A stretch of 64,000 nucleotides of DNA from Flavobacterium sp. LC2016-12 (GCF_015351595.1 NZ_JADKPT010000007.1:176920-240919); one strand, 5' to 3'; positions 34,689-44,218 are shown, counted from the stretch's first letter. Notes: generated from the letters alone by a model not told the origin. Numbers and translations: made by a program.

Positions 34689-36077
34689 TTATTTTCTTAC
34701 GTAATACTGTCTCCATTCACTTATTTGAATTGCATCACTACCATAGTTGGCTGTGATGTTAATTCTGTAATATTTGTAAGCAGTTTCATTTTCTACGACA
34801 AACTCTCTGGTTTGATTTCTTCCGCTGAAAACCTGATTAGTTCTTTTGTCCAAAGAAGTCCATGCAGAACCATCATTTGAACCTAGCAATTCCCAATTTT
34901 TAGCGTCACGATCCGGCGCATCATTACCTGAAGTGAAATTATATTTATTTACTACGGCAGCTTCTGTAAGTTCTTGCTGCATCCAGAAATTGATATTATT
35001 AGTATCTAAACCACCAACTAAAAACTTAGTATTTAGGTCATTATCAATTAATTTCAAAGATCCTTCTCCTCCTTCAGCTCCGTTTCCGTTGTCTTTACTT
35101 ACTGTTAATTTAGCACCTGTAGTTAGATCTGTTATATTTACAACAGGTTCAAAAGGGTAATTTAAAGTTGGGAAATCAGCTCGAGCATCTAATAATTGTT
35201 CTTGCCACTCATCGCTCCATCCAAAAGCAGCTTCTGCAAGCGGTTGTAAATCGTCTCCAGTTGCACCGCTAAAAAAGTGTACAAACTCTCCCATATTCAT
35301 TTGATGATCATAAGAGTTCCCATTTGTTGGAAAAAATTGACCAGCTAGTTTAAAGAAGTTTCCAAGTACTAAACTTCCACCGTGATCTTTGTATATTGGC
35401 AAATACCAATCTTTAAACCAATAGGTATTTTCTTTAGGAAAGTTTTCTGTTTTTGCATTGTAAACAGCAGCAATACGATCAGCATCAGCCTGCATTTGCA
35501 ATGTCGTGTAAATGTCATAAGTAAAAATTTCTCCAAAAGTATTTCCCCAAACTGCTTGTGCAGGAGAACCGTTTATTCCTCTAGAAGAAGTCTCAACAAT
35601 TTGACTGATTGCTAAAAGCGGATTGTCAATATTGTTTCCTTTCATTTCATAACCTTCAAACGCAAGGTCAAAAATACTTCTGTTTCCGCTTTCGTCGTTA
35701 AAAGTAGTTCCTACATAAGTGGTACCTTTGCTTTTGTCATGAAAAACAACATATAATCTGTTGTCTCCGCCAAAGTCTCCGTAAGTATTCGTTACTTGTT
35801 TCCATGTATTTTTGAAAAAATCATTTGGCCAGTCTAAAGGTCTTTTTACGTCATTATCATAATATACAGCGACATTTTTATCAAAAAATTGACGGTATAA
35901 TTTGTCCTTATGATCGCCCCAGTTTTCATTTATTTCTCTTGGAGGCGCTCCCGCAGGATCAGTATTTACAATTGCATCCGGAAGTCCTTCAATAAGCGAA
36001 GTCTCATCATCGTTGCAAGAGCAAAGTAAGCTTGTAACAAAAATTAATGAAATAATTTTTACGATATTTTTATTCAT
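34689..36077 (-). CDS. Surface glycan-binding-type lipoprotein with F5/8-type C domain
   Basis: This 462-residue lipoprotein has a lipobox at LLCSC with C21, followed by NDDE. The C-terminal region (about residues 320-462) is an F5/8 type C/CBM32-like beta sandwich: LIDNDLNTKFLVGG...NWELLGSNDGSAWTSL...YYRINITANYG. The N-terminal region (about 50-300) is mostly helical and contains WYLPIYKDHGGSLVLGNFF; it has no HExxH motif, so I do not call it a peptidase. It comes directly after SusD in the operon, the usual position of a surface glycan-binding protein that captures the polysaccharide. Confidence 0.75.
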   Translation of the reverse strand: MNKNIVKIISLIFVTSLLCSCNDDETSLIEGLPDAIVNTDPAGAPPREINENWGDHKDKLYRQFFDKNVAVYYDNDVKRPLDWPNDFFKNTWKQVTNTYGDFGGDNRLYVVFHDKSKGTTYVGTTFNDESGNRSIFDLAFEGYEMKGNNIDNPLLAISQIVETSSRGINGSPAQAVWGNTFGEIFTYDIYTTLQMQADADRIAAVYNAKTENFPKENTYWFKDWYLPIYKDHGGSLVLGNFFKLAGQFFPTNGNSYDHQMNMGEFVHFFSGATGDDLQPLAEAAFGWSDEWQEQLLDARADFPTLNYPFEPVVNITDLTTGAKLTVSKDNGNGAEGGEGSLKLIDNDLNTKFLVGGLDTNNINFWMQQELTEAAVVNKYNFTSGNDAPDRDAKNWELLGSNDGSAWTSLDKRTNQVFSGRNQTREFVVENETAYKYYRINITANYGSDAIQISEWRQYYVRK

Positions 36078-36153
36078 AGGTTTACGTTTTAAAGGTTATT
36101 TAAGCGCCGTTTTTTAGTAAAAAACAGCGCTGTAAAATAGTTCCAGACTTAAA

Positions 36154-37953
36154 TTACCATCCAGGATTTTGAATCAACTTAGTATTAGTGTTCAATTCTT
36201 TTTGTGGTATTGGCCATAAATAATGTCTTTGATTGAAAACCCTTTGTTCAAAAATTATTTGTTTGTAAAAGTTAACTTCTTCAACTGCATTGATATCCAT
36301 ACCGTGGAAAGGCCCACCAAATTTTTGCTCTGCTTCTTTCCATCTGCGAACGTCAAAATAACGTACATTTTCAAAAGCAAGCTCTACTCTACGCTCCTTG
36401 TGAATAGCATCACGCATTTGCGATTGACTAGCAGGAACTGGCAAGCCAGCATCTCCGTATTGCGGAATTCCAGCACGCTCTCTGATTTTGTTCAAATAAA
36501 TCAAAATATCAGGATTTGATGCGTCGTATTCATTCAAGGCTTCAACATAATCCAAGTAAATCTCAGCAAGACGCAACATTGGAATACTTCTGTTTGTATT
36601 GTTCTTATTACCCGTAATCATGGTTTTCCTAACCATATATCCTGTTGGCGTATAATCGTTTGCACCAACTTTACGTCCCGAGTTACCTCCGTACCAAGTT
36701 GCTGTAATAATATTTCCGAAATCACGGTTTAACCAAAGGCTTTCATTATAAGTAACACCAACATAAAATCTAGGTTCTCTGTTTGCCCATTGGTTGTAAG
36801 TTTGTCTTTGCTGATAATCAAACGGTGCTTGAAAATTTGAGAAACCTGTTGTTTGGTAACCTGAAGCCGGATCATCAATAGAACGGCCGTTTGCGGTAAA
36901 ATAAGCATCAACCATTTCCTGCGTTACCGCTAGTCCGCCTGCTCCATGCACTTCATCTGGATAGCCTGAATGATAAGGCGTTACATCATAATGGTATGAA
37001 ATTCCACCACGAGGTCGTGCATAAATCATTTCTTTATTCCAATCTTTCAACATTACATCACGCGTTGATAAATAAGGATTGTAAGATCCATCAGAATTGT
37101 ATTCTTTAAACAAATCATAGGTTGTAGGAACGTATTCATCGATGAATGCTTTTGAAGCGTCAGCAGCTAATTTCCATCTGTTTACATCAACTGATTGCGA
37201 AATATATTGTTTACCTTCCTCATCAACAAATCCTGAATAATCAGTATTTCCGTTAAAAAGCGGACTTGCATTTAACAACAATGCTTTTTCTTTAATTGCT
37301 AAAGCAAAAGGTCTGCTCATTCTACCGGCATTGTCATCTGTAAACGAAACTGTTTTCAAAGCTTCTGCTCCAATATTCAATTCACTTACAATATAATCCA
37401 CACATTCCTGCATACTGTTTCTGCGTAAATTCAGTGCAACTAAATCAGCATCAACTGGAACTGGTTTTTCTCCCATAAGGATAACCGGACCGTAAATTCT
37501 AATTAAATTATAGTACCAATATGCTCTTAAAACTCTCGCTTCAGCAATATATTGATTGGTTCTGTCGTCTGAACAGTCAGCACATTTTCCTATATTTTGA
37601 ATTAAAGTCGAACAATCTCTGATACCTCCGTAAAAGTTAGACCATTGATCATACGTTTCGCCGCTATCAGCATTCCAGTCACCTATGTCCATAAAGTTAC
37701 CAAAATGGAAGGATACCCAATATTCTGCCTCATCAGAAGCACCAAGCCAAGGACCAGAATGAGAGTTAGTATCTCTCTGATCTAATTCACTTGGTACACG
37801 TGAATAAATGTTTGCAAGGTATTTTTCTACAGTGCTTCTTTGAGAAAAAGTTTCGTCGAAAGTCAAACGATCGTCTGGTACTTGATCTAAAAAATCATCA
37901 TTACAGGAAAAGAATAAAAGTCCCGCAAATATTAATATTAATTTTTTCATCAC
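36154..37953 (-). CDS. SusD/RagB-family outer-membrane lipoprotein
   Basis: This 599-residue lipoprotein has a lipobox at FFSC with C17, followed by NDDFLDQVPDDRLTFDETF, the conserved SusD start. SusD-like TPR helices include ARVLRAYWYYNLIRIYGPVIL, and the C-terminus carries IRERAGIPQYG and KERRVELAFENVRYFDVRRW. SusD proteins form the lid over the SusC transporter and bind the glycan. It is encoded 33 nt after susC, as always in Sus-type pairs. The start may be either of the first two Met codons. Confidence 0.97.
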   Translation of the reverse strand: MMKKLILIFAGLLFFSCNDDFLDQVPDDRLTFDETFSQRSTVEKYLANIYSRVPSELDQRDTNSHSGPWLGASDEAEYWVSFHFGNFMDIGDWNADSGETYDQWSNFYGGIRDCSTLIQNIGKCADCSDDRTNQYIAEARVLRAYWYYNLIRIYGPVILMGEKPVPVDADLVALNLRRNSMQECVDYIVSELNIGAEALKTVSFTDDNAGRMSRPFALAIKEKALLLNASPLFNGNTDYSGFVDEEGKQYISQSVDVNRWKLAADASKAFIDEYVPTTYDLFKEYNSDGSYNPYLSTRDVMLKDWNKEMIYARPRGGISYHYDVTPYHSGYPDEVHGAGGLAVTQEMVDAYFTANGRSIDDPASGYQTTGFSNFQAPFDYQQRQTYNQWANREPRFYVGVTYNESLWLNRDFGNIITATWYGGNSGRKVGANDYTPTGYMVRKTMITGNKNNTNRSIPMLRLAEIYLDYVEALNEYDASNPDILIYLNKIRERAGIPQYGDAGLPVPASQSQMRDAIHKERRVELAFENVRYFDVRRWKEAEQKFGGPFHGMDINAVEEVNFYKQIIFEQRVFNQRHYLWPIPQKELNTNTKLIQNPGW

Positions 37954-37986
37954 TTGATTATTTAAATATTATACTATTTATTTTTA

Positions 37987-40900
37987 TTAGAATTGTACGT
38001 TAACACCAACAGCTACTGTTGTAATGTTTGGATATGCTCTACCATTGCTGGTATTTAATTCAGGGTCCCACAATTTGAATTTTGAGAATGTCAATAAGTT
38101 AACCCCTCTAATATAAAATCTGGTATTTTTTATACTTGCCTTATCTGAAATACTAGAAGGAAGATTATATCCTAACTCTGCTGTTTTCAATCGTAAGAAA
38201 CTAACATCTCTTAACCACCAAGAACTTATTTGTGTGTTGTTATTTTGTCCAATTCCTGAATCTCCATAAGATAATCTAGGGTACATTGCATAAGGATCAT
38301 CACTATCCGGAGTCCAACGATCAATAGCCGAAGTATATAAATTACCAATACCTCCACCACCTACAAAAGGCTGTACAGATTGTCCGTTAAGCATAATGTC
38401 AGCATCAGACTGCCCTTGGAAAAACATACTCAAATCAAAACCTTTGTATTCTGCTGTTAGACCAAAACCATATGTAAAGGATGGAACATCTCCTCTACCA
38501 ATTAATTTTTGATCATAAGAATCAATTTTACCGTCACCATTTAAATCTGTATATTTAATATCTCCAGGCATGATTTGTCCAAATTGAGATGGATATTGGC
38601 TTCCATCTGCAGGCGAAATAAATCCATCTTTATTAACATCATCCGCAAGTGTGTATAAACGTTCTGCCACATATCCAAAACGAGAATTTAAAGGTGTACC
38701 TCTTTTATCCTGCCAAGGGTAAAGTTGTTCCGGCTCTCCGTTTTCAACAATTTTATTTTCATTATATGTAAATGTTCCTCTAAACGAAAGTTTTAAATCA
38801 CTAATGTTTTGAGTATAATTTACACTTCCGTCAAAACCTTTATTATCAACAATTCCAATATTTCCGTAAGGAGAAGCAGCAAGACCAATATAAATAGGCA
38901 CATCTCCTCTTGGTAAAAATGCTCCAGAAGAACGATCCTTAAATAAATCAAAAATTACTTTAAGACTATTATTGAAAGCATTAACCTCAATACCTAAGTC
39001 ACGTTTTCTTGAAGTAGCCCAAGTCACATCTGAACCGTAATATGTTTCGCGAATACCTGGAGTATATTGTGGATCTTCTCCAAAATCATATCCTGGCTGA
39101 CCATCTTCTACACGGCTTAAGTAAGCAAAACGCCCTGCACCTGATGAAGCTCCAACTTTACCATCAGAATATCTAAATTTCAAATAATTGATTGTTGAGG
39201 CAAGAGGTGCAAAAAACTCTTCGTTTGAAACGATCCAACCAGCAGCAAAAGAAGGGAAGAATCCGTATCTGTTGTCAGGAGCAAAGTTCTCAGAACCATT
39301 GTAACCACCGTTAACCTCAAGAAAATAGCGATTATTATAACCGTAAGTAATACGACCTGCAAGTCCTTGATTTCTATACGGAATAGAAGCTGTAAAATCA
39401 TTGGCAAAAGCATCAACAAAATCAGATCTGTTGAACAATAATAATCCACCAAAAGTGTGTTTGCCAAAAGTTTGATCGTAATTGAAAGAAGTTTCTAAAT
39501 AAATTCTTCTATTACCTCCGTTTGATCTGCTGTATCCTAAATAATCAGTTCCAGCATATGTTTGATTTAAAATCAGCTGACCATCTTGTGTATAAGGCGT
39601 ATTTTGATCTACAAAATAAGTACTTGGTCTTTTTCCTCTGTTCACATTTTGCTCATTGTAAGCATCAAAAGCAAACATTCCTGTCCAAGTCAAGCCTTTT
39701 GTCAAGACATCTAAATTTTGTGTTACTCTTAAGTTCGAGTTTATTTGGTTTTTAGTATTTGTTTTATATCCTCTTAAAGCAACTTGTGCGTAAGGGTTAA
39801 ATACTGAAGTCGGTCCTTTTCCCGGAATAAATCCACCTGGATACATTACTGGAAAATCAACAGGAGAAGCTTCAAGTGCCGCACTATATACAGCATCTGC
39901 TCCAACTTCTGGATAATTTCCTTCAGAAAGATAACCACGAACTCCAAGAACCATACTTGTTGTTTTGGTAATATCTACATTTAAATTTGTTGTGAAATTA
40001 TATCTTTTGAAACGTGTATCAGAATCGTAACTCTGAGTATCACTTGTTTTGAATAATCCTTTTTCATCATAATAGCCTAACGAAACATAATATTTAGCAG
40101 CTTCAGCTCCACCACTTACGTTTACAGTTGCCTGACGATTTTGCCCATATTTGTCGTAAACTGAATCCAGCCAGTCTACATCTGGATACAATAACGGGTC
40201 ATATTTCGTTTCTGTACGGTTTATTGTTTCTTCAGAATATTTAGGTTGTTGTCCTCTGGTAACCAAAGCCTCATTTGCCAAACGCATATAAGTAACACCA
40301 TTTACGAGATCTGGTACTTTTGTAAACGTGGTAATTCCTTGATTGTAATCAACCATAACTTGTGGTTTTCCAACCTTTCCTTTTCTAGTTTCAATAAGAA
40401 TTACTCCATTTGCACCACGAATACCATATACCGCAGTTGCCGAAGCATCTTTTAAAATAGAAAACGAAGCAATATCAATTGGATTCAAATCGTCAATGGT
40501 ACGTTCAACTCCATCTACTAAAATAAGCGGGCTTGAACTTCCAAAAGTCGAAAGACCGCGAATCCATAAATCAGCGCTGTTTCCACCCGGAAGACCTGAA
40601 CGCTGTACGCCTGTCAAACCAGATATTCTTCCCGCCAACATCGTACTTACATTTGCCACCGGCTGTTTTAATTCGTCTACATCAACGGAAGATTGAGCGC
40701 CAACAACACTTACTTTTTTCTGTTTTCCGTATCCAACTACTACAACCTCATTAAGTGAATTTAAATCTGAAAGTAATTGAACGTCTATATTTTGTTTATT
40801 TCCAACTTCAACTTCAACTGTTTTTAATCCCTGATAAGTAAAAACTAAAATTGCATTTTTTGAACTCACTTTTATAGAATAATTTCCATCCATATCAGTT

Positions 40901-41157
40901 TGAGTTCCGTTTTTTGTTCCCTTTTCTAAAATAGAAACTAAGGGTAATGTTAATTTATCAGAATCTGTAACTGTTCCGGTAATAGTTATCGGATCCTGTT
41001 GAAAGGATAATTTTGCAGCAGAAACTGTATTTATCATACAAGAGGAAATGAGCAGACACATTAACGCGATCTTATTCAATTTCAATTTACAATTGACCTT
41101 AAAAAGAACATGACATGTCATTTTAAAAACAGTCTCCAAGAAATCTTTCGTTTTCAT
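37987..41157 (-). CDS. SusC/RagA-family TonB-dependent glycan transporter
   Basis: This 1056-residue outer-membrane protein has a signal peptide in an unusually long N-terminal region, with the hydrophobic core at about residues 30-47. A carboxypeptidase D-like domain (ITITGTVTDSDKLTLPLVSI) follows, then a TonB-box-like EVVVVGYGKQKK and the plug (SGLPGGNSADLWIRGLSTFG, LILVDGVER). The 22-strand barrel ends in aromatic VNVQF. It imports oligosaccharides with SusD. It is the first gene of the minus-strand cluster, and the upstream region holds three operator-like sites, so induction by mannan breakdown products is likely. Confidence 0.97.
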   Translation of the reverse strand: MKTKDFLETVFKMTCHVLFKVNCKLKLNKIALMCLLISSCMINTVSAAKLSFQQDPITITGTVTDSDKLTLPLVSILEKGTKNGTQTDMDGNYSIKVSSKNAILVFTYQGLKTVEVEVGNKQNIDVQLLSDLNSLNEVVVVGYGKQKKVSVVGAQSSVDVDELKQPVANVSTMLAGRISGLTGVQRSGLPGGNSADLWIRGLSTFGSSSPLILVDGVERTIDDLNPIDIASFSILKDASATAVYGIRGANGVILIETRKGKVGKPQVMVDYNQGITTFTKVPDLVNGVTYMRLANEALVTRGQQPKYSEETINRTETKYDPLLYPDVDWLDSVYDKYGQNRQATVNVSGGAEAAKYYVSLGYYDEKGLFKTSDTQSYDSDTRFKRYNFTTNLNVDITKTTSMVLGVRGYLSEGNYPEVGADAVYSAALEASPVDFPVMYPGGFIPGKGPTSVFNPYAQVALRGYKTNTKNQINSNLRVTQNLDVLTKGLTWTGMFAFDAYNEQNVNRGKRPSTYFVDQNTPYTQDGQLILNQTYAGTDYLGYSRSNGGNRRIYLETSFNYDQTFGKHTFGGLLLFNRSDFVDAFANDFTASIPYRNQGLAGRITYGYNNRYFLEVNGGYNGSENFAPDNRYGFFPSFAAGWIVSNEEFFAPLASTINYLKFRYSDGKVGASSGAGRFAYLSRVEDGQPGYDFGEDPQYTPGIRETYYGSDVTWATSRKRDLGIEVNAFNNSLKVIFDLFKDRSSGAFLPRGDVPIYIGLAASPYGNIGIVDNKGFDGSVNYTQNISDLKLSFRGTFTYNENKIVENGEPEQLYPWQDKRGTPLNSRFGYVAERLYTLADDVNKDGFISPADGSQYPSQFGQIMPGDIKYTDLNGDGKIDSYDQKLIGRGDVPSFTYGFGLTAEYKGFDLSMFFQGQSDADIMLNGQSVQPFVGGGGIGNLYTSAIDRWTPDSDDPYAMYPRLSYGDSGIGQNNNTQISSWWLRDVSFLRLKTAELGYNLPSSISDKASIKNTRFYIRGVNLLTFSKFKLWDPELNTSNGRAYPNITTVAVGVNVQF

Positions 41158-41222
41158 AAATGTTTGTGTTATTAATTTTTTTGGTTTATAGCTAGGTTAA
41201 AGTTTCGTTAACATTGCAAACA

Positions 41223-41240
41223 TACTAAAACGTTTTAGTA
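41223..41240. promoter_or_regulatory. Perfect CG-centred palindrome upstream of susC
   Basis: TACTAAAACGTTTTAGTA is a perfect 18-nt palindrome, 66 nt before the susC start. It has the CG-centred form of LacI-family operators. No LacI-type gene is present in the window. Confidence 0.65.
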
Positions 41241-41314
41241 AAAAAAATATAATTTCATATAATGCTGTTTTTTTCTATATTTTTTAAATAAATCATTATT
41301 TTAATGATAATTAT

Positions 41315-41334
41315 TTACTAAATCGTTTTACTAA
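41315..41334. promoter_or_regulatory. Operator-like 20-nt repeat, copy 1
   Basis: TTACTAAATCGTTTTACTAA is identical to 41562-41581. It is an imperfect version of the same CG-centred palindrome and lies between the divergent susC and PHP-like genes. The remaining A+T-rich stretch 41335-41550 shows no other feature. Confidence 0.55.
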
Positions 41335-41550
41335 CAGCCAAAAAGAGGATTTTTAATACAAAAAAACAAGTCTTAAATTTATAAAAAAATAAAAATTTAT
41401 AGTAAAAATATTACTAAAATGATTTATCATTTGTTTATTGGCAATTACTTGATAAAACATTATTTATCTATCGATAATTTAAGACAGAATACATTATTAA
41501 ATAAATATCAAAATCGCAGAAATATTATTTTGACGAACATCTTTTTTTAA

Positions 41551-41585
41551 ACTAAATCGTGTTACTAAATCGTTTTACTAAATAG
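41551..41585. promoter_or_regulatory. Triple ACTAAATCG repeat with 13-nt period
   Basis: ACTAAATCG at 41551, ACTAAATCG at 41564 and ACTAAATAG at 41577 recur every 13 nt, ending 39 nt before the start of the PHP-like gene. It contains the second copy of the 20-nt operator-like repeat (41562-41581). Overlapping operators may regulate the plus-strand gene. Confidence 0.6.
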
Positions 41586-41624
41586 ATTTGCTATATTGCA
41601 TTTTCAAACTTCTAATCAAACCAA

Positions 41625-43703
41625 ATGAAAAAAATCATTCTCGTCCTTTGTATTTTATCCTTTCTGGTGCTCAAGGCACAAGTGCCAGTTAATTTATCAG
41701 CTTTTAAAAATAATGGCGCCAAAGTTTCTGTAAAAGCGAAAATCCTCACCGCGACCTGGCCTACAGGTAAAGCGAGTACTGGTAAATTAATTTTAGATTT
41801 AGATAATCAGAAACCATTATTCAACAGTATTCAATTAAGCAATGCAAATGGTTTTAAAGAAATTGCCAATAATTTAGATCCAGCATTTATCCTTAGGATA
41901 GGTAAGAGAACTTTAAGTCCAAATAGCGGCGGTTGGGATGTCTTTTTTGATAAAGTACCCAATAGCCCGTACCAAACTTATAAAGTAGCATTTGATAAGC
42001 GTAAAACAAGTGTAAGTACGTCAGGTGCCCAAACAATAATTCGAATCTCAGAAATGAATGCAGCGAATTTTAGCGGAGTTTTAGAAATCACGCTTTATAA
42101 TGGCAGTCCTTTATTTAATGTTGCATCGGTGCTTAGTACAAAAACAGATTCTACCGCCATTTTATACGATGCTGGCTTACTAAACAAAAAGGAACTATGG
42201 CAAAACATTGCATTTTCTGATGTGCAAAAAAATATACAATACATAAAACCTGCTAAAACCAATTTGGCTAAAAATTTAGAAGTGAAATACCGTAGTGTAA
42301 TTGGAGAGAATAAATCGGGCAGTTTGGCAGTTTTTCCTGCACCTCATCAATATTTTTATCCTTTAGACGAGGCTTTTAATTTGAAATTTACCTGGTGTGG
42401 AAGTAATTATTTAGACATGTTTCCAGAATATGGAATAGGTATTCGTCAAGATCCAAAAGGAGATAACCGATATGTGCCATGGTTTAATTCGCCACCAAAT
42501 ACAGAACAGCGACTTAATTTTTTCTGTTTATTAAGTACCGATAATGCTGCAGTGGCCTTGGCAGAAGTAAAAAAATTCACCCATGATGATTCTTACTTGC
42601 CTATACCTGGGTACAAAACGATGGCTACCCATTTTCATAACGAGTTTATTTCTGATGTTGTCCTGAGCGGTAAACCCGTGCCAGAAAAACCAGAATTTGT
42701 AGATGTTTTAAAAACTGCGGGACTTGACATCGTAAAACTTGCAGAGTTTCATGGCCCAGGTCATCCGAAAGGTCCGGATACCACCAGACTAAAAGAACTT
42801 AATTCTTTATTCGAGCAAACTAAACGCCTATCCGATTCTAATTTTTTATTACTCCCGGGCGAAGAGGCCAATAACTTTTATGGTGGCCATTGGCTGGCCT
42901 TTTTTCCAAAACCAGTGTATTGGATAATGGATCGAAAAGCCGAAATGCCTTTTATGACCTACGATCCTATATATGGTAAAGTTTACCATGTAGGCGATAA
43001 AAACGAAATGCTTAAACTCCTGGAAACCGAGAAGGGTTTAGCCTGGGTAGCGCATGCCCGTACAAAAGCATCAACAGGTTACCCTGATAAATACAAAGAC
43101 GAAGCTTTTTTTAAATCTGACACCTACATGGGTGCGGCATGGAAAGCTATTCCCGGCGATTTGGCATTACCAACTTTGAGCAAGCGGGTGCTTAATTTAA
43201 TGGATGATATGGCCAATTGGGGTTATAAAAAGCATGTAATTTCTGAGGCCGATATTTTTACCATTACTCATCAAAACGAAATGTATGCTCATCTAAATGT
43301 AAACTATCTCCAGTTAGATAAATTGCCTAATTACGAAGATGGCTGGCAGCCCGTTTTAGATGCTATAAGCAACGGTAAATTTTTTGTAAGTACCGGAGAA
43401 ATTCTAATTCCAGCATTTACTATCAATGGAAAAGGAGCTGGCGAAACATTAAAACTTACAGAAAAAGGCGATGCTAAAATTAAAATATCTCTTAACTGGA
43501 CTTTCCCCTTAAGTTTAGCCGAAATTATTTCTGGTGATGGCAATAAAGTTTATCGCGAACACATAAATCTAAATAATACATTAGCCTTTGGTAAGCAGAA
43601 TTTTAGCTGGTCTGTAAATTTAAAAGGCAAAAAATGGGTAAGAGTAGAAGCTTGGGATATTGCCACCAATGGTGCTTTTACACAGATGATTTGGCTGGAG
43701 TAA
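41625..43703 (+). CDS. Secreted PHP-like (CehA/McbA-type) metallohydrolase
   Basis: This 692-residue protein has a signal peptide (residues 1-19, LVLKAQ). The N-terminal 330 residues appear to be beta-rich. The second half resembles a PHP/CehA-McbA metal-dependent hydrolase: ATHFHNEFISDVV (metal ligands H-x-H), GLDIVKLAEFHGPGHP, LLLPGEEANNFYGGHWLAFF and GLAWVAHARTKASTGYP carry the expected His and Glu residues on successive strands. A beta-sandwich tail ends the protein. It is transcribed away from susC across a shared region with operator-like sites, so it is probably co-regulated with the mannan cluster. The substrate is unknown, possibly a phosphate ester or a sugar lactone. Confidence 0.65.
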   Translation: MKKIILVLCILSFLVLKAQVPVNLSAFKNNGAKVSVKAKILTATWPTGKASTGKLILDLDNQKPLFNSIQLSNANGFKEIANNLDPAFILRIGKRTLSPNSGGWDVFFDKVPNSPYQTYKVAFDKRKTSVSTSGAQTIIRISEMNAANFSGVLEITLYNGSPLFNVASVLSTKTDSTAILYDAGLLNKKELWQNIAFSDVQKNIQYIKPAKTNLAKNLEVKYRSVIGENKSGSLAVFPAPHQYFYPLDEAFNLKFTWCGSNYLDMFPEYGIGIRQDPKGDNRYVPWFNSPPNTEQRLNFFCLLSTDNAAVALAEVKKFTHDDSYLPIPGYKTMATHFHNEFISDVVLSGKPVPEKPEFVDVLKTAGLDIVKLAEFHGPGHPKGPDTTRLKELNSLFEQTKRLSDSNFLLLPGEEANNFYGGHWLAFFPKPVYWIMDRKAEMPFMTYDPIYGKVYHVGDKNEMLKLLETEKGLAWVAHARTKASTGYPDKYKDEAFFKSDTYMGAAWKAIPGDLALPTLSKRVLNLMDDMANWGYKKHVISEADIFTITHQNEMYAHLNVNYLQLDKLPNYEDGWQPVLDAISNGKFFVSTGEILIPAFTINGKGAGETLKLTEKGDAKIKISLNWTFPLSLAEIISGDGNKVYREHINLNNTLAFGKQNFSWSVNLKGKKWVRVEAWDIATNGAFTQMIWLE

Positions 43704-43790
43704 AAATACGAAGAGTAAATTTTGAATGAGGGAGTGTTTTGACAGTTTAATGTAAAATTCCTGTTCTATCCCCTACCAAACTGGGCATTG

Positions 43791-43870
43791 GATTTGTCAT
43801 AAATGATAGAGTTTCTACACTAGCCGCGATGGGAGCGATATCTCCCGATTTAGTGAGCAGCGGGACTAAA
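43791..43870. repeat. Degenerate copy of a dispersed intergenic repeat
   Basis: CCGCGATGGGAGCGATATC and flanks resemble, in reverse orientation, the GATACCGCTCCCAT segment at 63668-63690. The surroundings (43704-44110) hold no convincing gene; a 46-codon ORF at 43887-44027 resembles nothing I know. Confidence 0.45.
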
Positions 43871-44109
43871 GGTTATTATAAAACTTATGGTTTCTGCTCC
43901 TAAAACATTAATTAAGGTTTACAAAAAACGCCCAAAACTTTTCTATACTGAAGGTTTGGAGTTGCCTTCTAATTTGCCACAAAAACTTAAGGCGGTTTTT
44001 TCGAAATTTTCAATTTAAAAAATATTAAAATATTTTATTTTTGCAATTCATTCGTTTTAAACTAAAACGCTCATTTTAAACAAGTTAACATAAAAAGATA
44101 ATTATTTTT

Positions 44110-44133
44110 ATTTTCGTGGCAGAATCGTGGGGC
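44110..44133 (+). repeat. Terminal motif of the island, right copy
   Basis: ATTTTCGTGGCAGAATCGTG and the next four bases match the left copy at 19582-19605 in 20 of 24 positions. It lies 64 nt inside the right attachment site. Confidence 0.45.
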
Positions 44134-44196
44134 AGTACATTTCGAACTCGAGTAAAATATTAAAATGTGGTATATAAGGGAGGTCTTGGATTTACA

Positions 44197-44218
44197 GTTC
44201 GAATCCCTCTTTCTCCGC
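44197..44218 (+). other. attR-like site: 3' fragment of tRNA-Ser
   Basis: Twenty-two nucleotides identical to the 3' end of tRNA-Ser copy 2 (19430-19451). No anticodon or 5' half precedes them, so this is a fragment and not a tRNA gene. A tRNA-type terminator follows at once, as expected of the original downstream flank of a tRNA-Ser. Confidence 0.8.

Noticed and set aside
34689..36077. Basic-secretory or M60-type peptidase role for the lipoprotein after SusD
   Set aside because: No HExxH motif is present, and position plus the F5/8 domain favour a surface glycan-binding protein.
41551..41585. CRISPR-like array
   Set aside because: There are only three 9-nt units with 4-nt spacing in a promoter region and no cas genes; they are better explained as regulator sites.
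43887..44027. A small gene of 46 codons near the right island end
   Set aside because: There is no family resemblance or conserved context, and it lies in a decayed region.
44140..44217. A third tRNA-Ser gene
   Set aside because: Only the last 21 nt of the tRNA are present; the anticodon arm and 5' acceptor strand are missing.
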